41,722 nt of DNA, taken from Clostridium fallax (GTDB taxonomy: Bacteria; Bacillota; Clostridia; Clostridiales; Clostridiaceae). The notes beneath the pieces were generated by a model that was given only the letters and a program-made list of their open reading frames with translations, had not been told where the DNA came from and did no database searches. A program made the translations under genes and the position numbers. This document shows positions 34,904 to 41,722 of this stretch, in pieces. How positions within the stretch are numbered: the first letter of the stretch is position 1; every line of letters begins with the position of its first letter. Where the stretch lies: the NCBI RefSeq assembly GCF_900129365.1, contig NZ_FQVM01000022.1, positions 1 to 41,722 of the forward strand, given 5' to 3'.

Positions 34904-35492
34904 CTTCCTCTGTAATAGCTACTTCTTCCTCTTCTTCTTTAAACTCATCCATTACAGGAAGATCTTTTAAATCTGTAAGACCAAATTGTCTTAAAAATTC
35001 ATCAGTAGTTCCGTATTGTATTGGTCTTCCAGGAACATCTAATCTTCCTACTTCTTTAATAAGATTTCTTTCTACTAACCTTTGAATAGCACTTTCACTT
35101 TTTACTCCTCTTATTTCATCAATATCGATTCTGGTAATAGGTTGCCTATATGCTATAATAGCTAAACTTTCAAGAGAAGCCTGCGATAAAGATTGTCTTG
35201 TATTTTTCTTTAATAGCTTATGTATATAATTGCTATTTTCAGGCTTAGTTATAAGTTGATAGTTATTATTTATACTTATAAGTTTTATACCTCTATCTTC
35301 TTTTTCATATCTATCTGATAGATCTTTTAGAATCTCTAAAGCTTTATTTTCATTTATTTCTAAAATCTTTGATATTTCCTTTAATGGTAGGGGCTCTCCA
35401 CTTACAAATAATAGAGATTCTATAATAGAAATAATTCTATTTTTATTTGAAGCCTCCTCAAATTCAAATTGTGAATAATTAATACTATCCAT
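34899..35492 (-). CDS. scpB: Segregation and condensation protein ScpB
   Basis: 197 residues with two winged-helix domains: an N-terminal IIESLLFVSGEPLPLKEIS and a second domain with SLESLAIIAYRQPITRIDIDEIRGV, the ScpB hallmark. An acidic tail (EEEEEVAITEEE) follows. ScpB bridges the ScpA kleisin in the SMC condensin complex that compacts and separates chromosomes. Its ATG overlaps the scpA stop by 8 bases. Confidence 0.97.
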   Translation of the reverse strand: MDSINYSQFEFEEASNKNRIISIIESLLFVSGEPLPLKEISKILEINENKALEILKDLSDRYEKEDRGIKLISINNNYQLITKPENSNYIHKLLKKNTRQSLSQASLESLAIIAYRQPITRIDIDEIRGVKSESAIQRLVERNLIKEVGRLDVPGRPIQYGTTDEFLRQFGLTDLKDLPVMDEFKEEEEEVAITEEE

Positions 35493-36237
35493 CTATCTCC
35501 ATCCTCTCAATATATATGCTTCCAAAACTCTCATTTTGAACTACCTTTACTTTTCTAATCTTAATAAGTTCTAGTAATGCTAAAAAAGATACAACAGCCT
35601 CAAGCTTACATTCACATCTATAAATAAATTCAGAAAACTCTATTATTTTTTTATCTTTTAAAGAAGAAAAAATTTCCTCCATTTTTTCCTCTACTTTATA
35701 TTTATCTATTGGAATTCTTTTATCAAAGGATAAATTAGAGTTTTGCTTACTTAAATATCTATTCATAATATCATTATATAAGTTATATAAATCTAACATA
35801 GATATATTTTTAAATATTTTGTCCATCTTTATGTTGCTCTTTTCTTCTGGTAATTCAATAACTTCTGCCTTTTTAGTATAAACATCACCAGTATACTTGC
35901 TACAATTATTTAAATATTGAGCAGCTAATTTTATCTTTTTATATTCAATTAATCGTTCTAGTAACTTTTCTTTAGGATCTTCTTCTTCCTCTTCTTCCTT
36001 TGGAGGCTTTGGCAGAAGAGTTTTAGATTTAATTTCTATAAGAGTTGCAGCTATTACAATAAACTCAGAAGTTACTTCAAGATCTAACTCCTTCATCTTG
36101 TTTATGTATTCTAAATATTTATTAGTTATCTCCCATATTTTTATATCATAAATATCCATTTTATTTTTCTTGATTAAATGAAGTAATAAATCAAAAGGCC
36201 CTTCAAAACCTGTAACTTTAATATTAGGTAAACTCAT
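35485..36237 (-). CDS. scpA: Segregation and condensation protein ScpA
   Basis: 250 residues from the ATG at 36237, which lies 6 bases after AGGAGAG; the ATG at 36243 abuts that site. It has the kleisin N-terminus FEGPFDLLLHLIKKNKMDIYDIKI, an acidic middle (PPKEEEEEEDPKEK) and a C-terminal winged helix. ScpA closes the SMC ring together with ScpB. scpA-scpB form a translationally coupled pair. Confidence 0.97.
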   Translation of the reverse strand: MSLPNIKVTGFEGPFDLLLHLIKKNKMDIYDIKIWEITNKYLEYINKMKELDLEVTSEFIVIAATLIEIKSKTLLPKPPKEEEEEEDPKEKLLERLIEYKKIKLAAQYLNNCSKYTGDVYTKKAEVIELPEEKSNIKMDKIFKNISMLDLYNLYNDIMNRYLSKQNSNLSFDKRIPIDKYKVEEKMEEIFSSLKDKKIIEFSEFIYRCECKLEAVVSFLALLELIKIRKVKVVQNESFGSIYIERMEIDG

Positions 36238-36595
36238 TATCATCTCTCCTAAATACCTATTAACATATTATATAATATCAGTAGGATTTTTTTTAATCAA
36301 TATAAAATATTATTTTGCACAAAGAAGTTATATAAAAAATTTAACCTATGTCTTTTTAAATATTTTTATAATAAAATAACTATAATTTATTTCGCCATAT
36401 ATTTTCTATCTATAACCCTTCTTTTAATATAAAAGAAATCCTTATTAATTCCATTTTTAGTTATTTAACTAAAACTTTTTTCTTTTTAATATAAAAAGAA
36501 CACCTCAAACTTTTGAGATGTTCTAGTTTAAATTTATTATTATTTTTTACTTTAAAGTTATATTTGTTTTTAGTATTTTATAAGATATGTTTAAA
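36238..36595. other. Intergenic region scpA to dacF
   Basis: 358 AT-rich bases with the scpA ribosome site at the left edge and the terminator of the second dacF-like gene at 36497-36524. Nothing else is seen. Confidence 0.6.
36497..36524 (-). terminator. Terminator of the second dacF-like gene
   Basis: 13-bp stem AGAACACCTCAAA (36497-36509) with 36512-36524. One inner position mismatches and the loop is very short. It is followed on the - strand by TTTTTATATT. Confidence 0.7.
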
Positions 36596-37813
36596 CTACT
36601 TATTCTTTTCATTTTCTTTAATATCTTTAGTTTCTAAATTTTCTTTATTATTATCTTTATTAAACATATTACTCATATTATATTTGATGTTTTCAAATAT
36701 ATTAGCTTTCTTTATATCTCTATCTGCATAAATTTCAACGGTACCTAAAAGATTTTCTTCAAGATATACTTCACACTTACCTACAACTTCTCCTTTTGTA
36801 TACTTCTTTTTATCAGGATTATTTAATATAACTTTTTTAGTTAATTTTTCTTCCTCACCTTTTAAAATAGTAACTTTAAGATCTTCCTTAGCTTTAGCAA
36901 TAAAGAACTTATCTCCATTTTTGCTCATACTTATGTTTTCTACATCATTATCTTTTTCTACTATAGTTTTACATTGGAACTTAGAAAATCCATAATTTAA
37001 AAGCATACTAGCATCTCTATTTCTAATTTTAAAAGTTGGAGCACCCATAATTACAGTTAACATTCTTACTCCATCTCTTGTTGCTGTAGCAGAGATACAA
37101 TATTTTGCTTCTTCTGTATATCCTGTTTTAAGTCCATCACATCCCTTAAAGAAACGAACTAACTTATTATGATTTACAAGTTCAATAGGCGTTTTTCTTC
37201 CTTCACTTATAGTTTCCATATATATTCCGGTATACTTTAATATAGTATCATGTTTTAAAAGTTCTTTAGACATTAAAGCTATATCATAAGCTGTAGAAAT
37301 ATGTCCTTCTGCAGGTAGTCCGTTACAATTTTTAAATACTGTATTAGTCATGCCTAATTCCTTTGCTTTCTCATTCATCATTACAACAAAGTTTTCTTCT
37401 GTTCCACCTAAATATTCCGCCATAGCTACTGAAGCATCATTTCCTGAAGCTACAGCAATACCTTTTAATATTTCCTCTACAGTCCTCACTTCTCCAGTAT
37501 CTAAAAGCATTGTACTTCCGCCCATTTTTTTAGCATTTTCACTAACTGTTATAGTATCTGTAAGCTTTATCTTACCATTATCTATAGATTCCATCGCTAA
37601 AAGCATAGTCATTATTTTAGTAACAGATGCTGGGGCAAACTTATCATGAATATTTTTTTCATATATTATTTTTCCTGTAACAGGCTCTATTAATAAAGCT
37701 GATCTAGCCTCTACATTTATTTCATCAGCCTTTACTATAGTTGTAGGAATTAGTGTAAATATAAAAAATAAAATACTTAAAATACTTATTAATTTAAAAC
37801 TAACTTTTTTCAT
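36596..37813 (-). CDS. D-alanyl-D-alanine carboxypeptidase (S11, DacF-like), second copy
   Basis: 405 residues from the ATG at 37813, 6 bases after AAGGAGG; a neighbouring ATG at 37816 and a longer reading frame up to 37870 lack a better site. It has a signal peptide to about residue 29 (VKADE), then S63-V-T-K66, S123-G-N125 and K229-T-G231 of the S11 peptidases, then the PBP5-type C-terminal beta domain and a lysine-rich tail that could bind the membrane surface. It removes the terminal D-Ala of peptidoglycan stem peptides. It is a paralog of the gene at 32847-33827, is monocistronic and has its own terminator. Confidence 0.93.
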   Translation of the reverse strand: MKKVSFKLISILSILFFIFTLIPTTIVKADEINVEARSALLIEPVTGKIIYEKNIHDKFAPASVTKIMTMLLAMESIDNGKIKLTDTITVSENAKKMGGSTMLLDTGEVRTVEEILKGIAVASGNDASVAMAEYLGGTEENFVVMMNEKAKELGMTNTVFKNCNGLPAEGHISTAYDIALMSKELLKHDTILKYTGIYMETISEGRKTPIELVNHNKLVRFFKGCDGLKTGYTEEAKYCISATATRDGVRMLTVIMGAPTFKIRNRDASMLLNYGFSKFQCKTIVEKDNDVENISMSKNGDKFFIAKAKEDLKVTILKGEEEKLTKKVILNNPDKKKYTKGEVVGKCEVYLEENLLGTVEIYADRDIKKANIFENIKYNMSNMFNKDNNKENLETKDIKENEKNK

Positions 37814-37991
37814 CATAATCCTCCTTTCGGATTTATTTTTACCTAAAATATATAATATATACTTTTTCAAAGTTAGATTAAATTATATTTTCACTCCATA
37901 ACTATAGATAAAATTTTAAAATTATTTTACTAGATATATTTATTTAAAATGAATATATAACGGGTAATATTTGTATAATACAATAAGATAT

Positions 37992-38786
37992 TTATAGAGA
38001 TTTAATTAAATCTTTATATTTAAAAATATTTTTCTTTGTAATTTCCTTTATAAAAAAGAAATAAAGTAACAATAATCCTAATAATATTAAGCATATATCA
38101 TAAACCATACTATTTATAAAAAAGTTATTATTTATTTCTAAAAGACTAAATAATTTTAATATATTAAAACTAATTACATTGTTTAAAGATAAGTCTCCGA
38201 AAAAAACACCTGTAATAATTATATAAAATACTGGAAATATCACTGATAAACTTTTCTTTTTAAAGGCTGTTACAACACCTAAAACAAGAGTAGCAAAACT
38301 AGCTGCAGATATTGCAATTAAAATAATCATAAAACTAACATATATAAATTTATAATTACTACTTATATTTAATATAGGATTTATATTTAAAAATCTATTA
38401 TTTAATCCATACTTAAAAATAAAATATAATAATATTATTACTTCACTTATTGCAACAACTAAAAAGTTTATTAAAAAATTTATTATAGCCTTCACTATAA
38501 AATAATCTTTTATCCCCATAACTTCAAAAAGCTTAATCATAATTCCATTTTCTTTTTCTTTAATTATGGTGGTACAATAAATTAGAGATGTTAATGGAAT
38601 TATATACACCACATAGCTTATTTTATAAAAATTTAAAAAATAATCTATTCCATCAAAATTAGGATGAATATATCCTATTTCTCTTAGATAAGGTACACTG
38701 ATAAATAAAATTATTATTAAAATAAAAATTAATGTTTTTAGTGAAAATAATGTTTTTTTCAACTCTAATTTAAAATAATTTCTCAT
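37992..38786 (-). CDS. ABC-2 type membrane permease
   Basis: 264 residues with about six membrane spans. The N-terminal basic LELKKTLFSLKTLIFILI helix and the IKEKENGIMIKLFEVMG loop are typical of ABC-2 permeases such as those of ECF-sigma-linked export systems. It lies 12 bases after the anti-sigma gene, with AGGTGAT before the ATG, so it is in the sigma operon. No ATPase gene is adjacent, which is unusual: it must borrow one or be an operon remnant. Confidence 0.8.
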   Translation of the reverse strand: MRNYFKLELKKTLFSLKTLIFILIIILFISVPYLREIGYIHPNFDGIDYFLNFYKISYVVYIIPLTSLIYCTTIIKEKENGIMIKLFEVMGIKDYFIVKAIINFLINFLVVAISEVIILLYFIFKYGLNNRFLNINPILNISSNYKFIYVSFMIILIAISAASFATLVLGVVTAFKKKSLSVIFPVFYIIITGVFFGDLSLNNVISFNILKLFSLLEINNNFFINSMVYDICLILLGLLLLYFFFIKEITKKNIFKYKDLIKSL

Positions 38787-38798
38787 ATAATCACCTCA

Positions 38799-39806
38799 TC
38801 AATACCTTTCAGCTATTGCTCCTATTGTAGAAGCTTTAATATTCTCATTATTTTCCAATAACTCTATCTGATTTTTATTTCCACTTATTACTACGCCTAT
38901 TATTTTTAAGTTTTCTTTTTTTATTTCTCCTTGTCCACCACTTAAAGTATTAATTAATTTTTCATACCTATTTTTATAATCTTTATTATTTCTAAGTATA
39001 TTTATTGAATCTATGAACTTTTCTTCAGCATTTAAAATATATTTTCCTTGATTATCTATATTTTTGAATCCATATACACTATATTCATTAAAAATTTTTT
39101 CACTATCACTTTCATATCCATTAATCTTTGATATATCATCCTTATTTAAAGTATTTATCCAACACCAATTTAAAGTAACATCCTTAGGTATAATCTCTCT
39201 TATCTCATCTAATGTATATTCTTTATCAAAGGATATTGACATTTCTATTAATTTATTATCTTCTATATCCTTTATATTTTTTAAATCATCCCTATAGCTT
39301 TTATATTTAATTGATGGATGATAGAATTCCATAATTGGTCTACCAATTTTGTTATATTCCCTTAAATCTTCTAAATCGTCACCACTTCTATTAAACAAAT
39401 ATTTATCTGATTCTCCATAAATACAATTAACTAAAGGTAAATAGGTATATTCTTCTTTATAATTGCCATCAAATATAGGTTTATTTCCTAAAAATTTATA
39501 TTTAGTATACTCTAATCGTCCTGTAAAAACTACATCATTAGTCTGCATATTACCTATATAATTATTAGGCATTGATATATTAGATACTACTTTTAAATAT
39601 CTTTCTTTCCTATTTGACATATCATTTAAAACTTTAGCATTTATTATTAAGATTATAAAAATTAATATTACAAAAATCATTAATTCTATTATAATAGTTT
39701 TTATTACAGAAAATATTTTAGTTTTTCTCATTAAATTCTCAAATGAATTTTTAGAATTATCATCATTTAAAAATAATTCTTTAAGCTTTTCATCATCACT
39801 TTTCAT
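38799..39806 (-). CDS. Membrane anti-sigma factor with sigma-regulator domains
   Basis: 335 residues from the ATG at 39806, 7 bases after GGAGG; an ATG at 39812 is too close to it. A short cytoplasmic N-terminus rich in Asp/Lys precedes one membrane helix (about 36-57). The long outer part ends in a domain with LDEIREIIPKDVTLNWCWINT, like the SigmaReg C-terminal family. It should bind and hold the ECF sigma factor encoded upstream, with which it overlaps by 11 bases, and release it on an envelope signal. Confidence 0.85.
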   Translation of the reverse strand: MKSDDEKLKELFLNDDNSKNSFENLMRKTKIFSVIKTIIIELMIFVILIFIILIINAKVLNDMSNRKERYLKVVSNISMPNNYIGNMQTNDVVFTGRLEYTKYKFLGNKPIFDGNYKEEYTYLPLVNCIYGESDKYLFNRSGDDLEDLREYNKIGRPIMEFYHPSIKYKSYRDDLKNIKDIEDNKLIEMSISFDKEYTLDEIREIIPKDVTLNWCWINTLNKDDISKINGYESDSEKIFNEYSVYGFKNIDNQGKYILNAEEKFIDSINILRNNKDYKNRYEKLINTLSGGQGEIKKENLKIIGVVISGNKNQIELLENNENIKASTIGAIAERY

Positions 39807-40305
39807 AATCATTCCTCCAAACTACTTTAAATCTTTCCCTAGCTCTAAAAAGATAAGTTTTAACTGTATTTTCCTTTATATCTAAAAAAACTGCTATTTC
39901 TTTATAAGATAATTCTTCACTATATTTTAATATTAATAAATTCTTTTGAATTACACTTAAAGAATCTAAGACCTTAATTATTTCCTCTCTTTTTTCTAAA
40001 TTTAACAAATAATTTTCAGCTAAATTATCATCTGTAATACTTTTTTGAATTATATCATCGTCTATATCTAATTTAATATATTTATTATTTTTTCTACATA
40101 AGTCATAATATTTATTAACTGCAACCTTAAAAAGCCAAGAAGATATTTTTTCTACATTTATACCATCAATATATCTAATAGCTTTTAAAAAAGTATCTTG
40201 TACTATGTCTTCTGCATCATTTTCGTCGCAACCAATTTTAATCAAATATTTATATATAATAATCATTTTCTTTTTAAAAATTTTATTAATTAGTTCATTA
40301 TCCAT
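39796..40305 (-). CDS. ECF-type RNA polymerase sigma factor
   Basis: 170 residues from the ATG at 40305, 7 bases after AAGGG; starts at 40308 and 40320 are possible. Region 2 is visible as DAEDIVQDTFLKAIRYID and SSWLFKVAVNKYYDLCRK. Region 4 is IQKNLLILKYSEELSYKEIA followed by the helix-turn-helix IKENTVKTYLFRARERFK. It directs RNA polymerase to a small regulon, probably including its own operon (sigma, anti-sigma, permease). No clear ECF promoter was identified upstream. Confidence 0.93.
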   Translation of the reverse strand: MDNELINKIFKKKMIIIYKYLIKIGCDENDAEDIVQDTFLKAIRYIDGINVEKISSWLFKVAVNKYYDLCRKNNKYIKLDIDDDIIQKSITDDNLAENYLLNLEKREEIIKVLDSLSVIQKNLLILKYSEELSYKEIAVFLDIKENTVKTYLFRARERFKVVWRNDYEK

Positions 40306-40517
40306 CATCTTTCCCTTCATAAAATAATTTGTACAATAAGTAATTATTAACTTTCTAGAGCTTCTAATATTATTACGTTTTAATCTCTAATATGTATACA
40401 AAATATTTCTATTTATACAATATTAAATAATAAATATTTTTAGAAAGTACTTAAATAATTTAACTAATCTAAATAAAGCATCTTAATTTTATAATTAAAT
40501 ATAAAAATTAAAAACTC

Positions 40518-40547
40518 AATATTGTTCACCTTATGTTAAGGTTAAAC
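40518..40547 (-). repeat. Degenerate terminal CRISPR repeat
   Basis: Keeps TTATGTTAAGGTTAAAC-like sequence at one end but differs over the other half, including the ATTGAAAT handle seen in the other repeats. Such decay is typical of the leader-distal end of an array. Confidence 0.85.
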
Positions 40548-41600
40548 CTTCGAAAGGGATAGCAGCAGCAAAATTAAGTACATTTCAATACATCTCATGT
40601 TAAGGTTAAACATGGTTATTAAGTAAAGTCGTTTCTGTGTCGTTCTGTATTTCAATACATCTCATGTTAAGGTTAAACACCAGTTCTACAGTTATAATTT
40701 CCTAATATTTCTACATTTCAATACATCTCATGTTAAGGTTAAACGTAATTATTTAATATATAGTTTTCTGCACATTCTGATTTCAATACATCTCATGTTA
40801 AGGTTAAACCTTAAAAAAGGAAATGGATAAAGAATTTATTAAGAATTTCAATACATCTCATGTTAAGGTTAAACAAGTAGACCTATTAAATTTCCAGTAC
40901 AAGAAATGGTATTTCAATACATCTCATGTTAAGGTTAAACCTGAAATAATAAAACATTGTTTAGGAGGTAGATTCTAATTTCAATACATCTCATGTTAAG
41001 GTTAAACATAATAAGTCACATTCAGCGTTTACAACAGAACATAATTTCAATACATCTCATGTTAAGGTTAAACTCATATTTTGTATTTCGTTAAAACATT
41101 TTTTCGCTATTTCAATACATCTCATGTTAAGGTTAAACACATTATTTAATGATCTTGTTCCATAATTAATTGTTATTTCAATACATCTCATGTTAAGGTT
41201 AAACAAAGGACTTTTTAAATTTTCATCTTCCTCACTAATCATTTCAATACATCTCATGTTAAGGTTAAACTATTTGTCTAATATTCCTTAATTGCTCTTT
41301 ACAAGAGATTTCAATACATCTCATGTTAAGGTTAAACATATTATTTATTCAAGCAATTCCAGTTATATTTAATTTCAATACATCTCATGTTAAGGTTAAA
41401 CCGAGCTTAAAGGTATAATAGATACTTTTACATCTCTAATTTCAATACATCTCATGTTAAGGTTAAACAATTCCTCCAACTCTTGCAAAAATGCATCTGC
41501 ATTAATTTCAATACATCTCATGTTAAGGTTAAACTGAAGAAAAATATAATATGTTAGATTACATTTTCGAATTTCAATACATCTCATGTTAAGGTTAAAC
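40518..41600 (-). CRISPR. CRISPR array, 17 repeats, type I-B-like
   Basis: Sixteen near-identical 30-base repeats, starting at 40582, 40649, 40715, 40780, 40845, 40911, 40978, 41044, 41109, 41175, 41241, 41308, 41372, 41439, 41505 and 41571, follow one degenerate repeat (40518). The 16 spacers are 34-37 bases and all different. On the - strand the repeat starts GTTTAACCTTAACATGAGAT and ends ATTGAAAT, the 8-base handle typical of type I-B crRNAs, so transcription should run right to left. The degenerate repeat at the left marks the distal end, consistent with a leader to the right of 41600. No cas genes are in the window. Confidence 0.97.
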
Positions 41601-41643
41601 CAAAATTTATCAAATCAGTTCGCATATTGGTGTTAGTATAAAG
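41601..41643. other. Array-IS junction: spacer-like or leader remnant
   Basis: 43 bases between the last repeat and the IS. The first 36 have the length of a spacer, but where the next repeat should start the sequence is TATAAAG. It is either a spacer whose following repeat was displaced by the IS, or the start of the leader. Confidence 0.5.
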
Positions 41644-41722
41644 TAGTGGACACATTAAGTCGAACTAAGTAAAATAATATTTAGTTAAGAAAGGATGTGT
41701 CCATTATGAGTAAGGGCAGAAG
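41644..41722 (+). mobile_element. Left end of an insertion sequence (IS3-like, partial)
   Basis: Begins with TAGTGGACACATTAAGTCG, an end typical of IS3-family elements. A subterminal inverted pair TGGACACAT (41647-41655) / ATGTGTCCA (41695-41703) flanks the region before the transposase start. The family call is tentative as only 79 bases are visible. Confidence 0.6.
41706..41722 (+). CDS. Transposase N-terminus (partial)
   Basis: ATG followed by codons for S-K-G-R-R, cut by the window edge. AGAAAGGA lies about 12 bases upstream. The short basic start suits an IS3-type OrfA helix-turn-helix protein, but five residues cannot prove it. Confidence 0.5.

Noticed and set aside
41057..41587. Short - strand reading frames repeating MRCIEI and FNLN
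   Set aside because: They are translations of the CRISPR repeats and spacers, without ribosome sites; the array explains them fully.

Overview
The window is very AT-rich, with strong AGGAGG-type ribosome binding sites, many long AT hairpins and clostridial-type proteins: an [FeFe]-hydrogenase, a GerW/YtfJ sporulation protein, LPxTG surface proteins and a type I-B-like CRISPR repeat. It most likely comes from a Clostridium sensu stricto chromosome. The species cannot be fixed from the sequence alone.

Layout, left to right. 1-2254 (+): the end of larE, then larB and larA, for nickel-pincer cofactor synthesis and lactate racemase. 2774-8098: single genes, namely an alpha/beta hydrolase, a GNAT acetyltransferase, a ferritin-like protein, an RmlD-like reductase and a MATE exporter. 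8494-12038 (-): RecQ helicase, preceded by two tandem paralogous proteins of unknown function. 12153-22481 (-): a heme-acquisition locus. It is headed by a promoter with an overlapping Fur box and encodes a ~2,089-residue NEAT/leucine-rich-repeat surface protein, a small NEAT protein, a heme lipoprotein with IsdE-like ligands, a permease, an ATPase and a class D-like sortase. 23168-25264 (-): a wall-anchored 5'-nucleotidase. 25435-25899 (-): a Nudix hydrolase. 26541-30097 (-): a two-gene hydrogenase operon. 30686-32228 (-): three small genes without clear function. 32357-32700 (-): a decayed S66 (MccF/LD-carboxypeptidase-like) pseudogene. 32847-37813: two D-Ala-D-Ala carboxypeptidases flanking ytfI-ytfJ (+) and scpA-scpB (-). 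37992-40305 (-): an ECF sigma factor, its membrane anti-sigma factor and an ABC-2 permease. 40518-41600: a CRISPR array of 17 repeats with no cas genes in view. 41644-end: the left end of an insertion sequence lying right against the array.

The heme locus is the most coherent system. Surface NEAT proteins carrying LPKTG signals can be attached by the sortase of the same locus and would pass heme to the lipoprotein-permease-ATPase importer, all apparently behind one Fur-controlled promoter. A hairpin between the surface genes and the importer may set their relative expression. The NEAT domains lack the usual heme-ligating tyrosines and carry conserved methionines instead, as in streptococcal Shr. 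The other points of interest are the IS at the presumed leader side of the CRISPR array, the hydrogenase partner that fuses a NuoF-type Fe-S region to a GltD-type flavoprotein, and the uncharacterised tandem paralogs.
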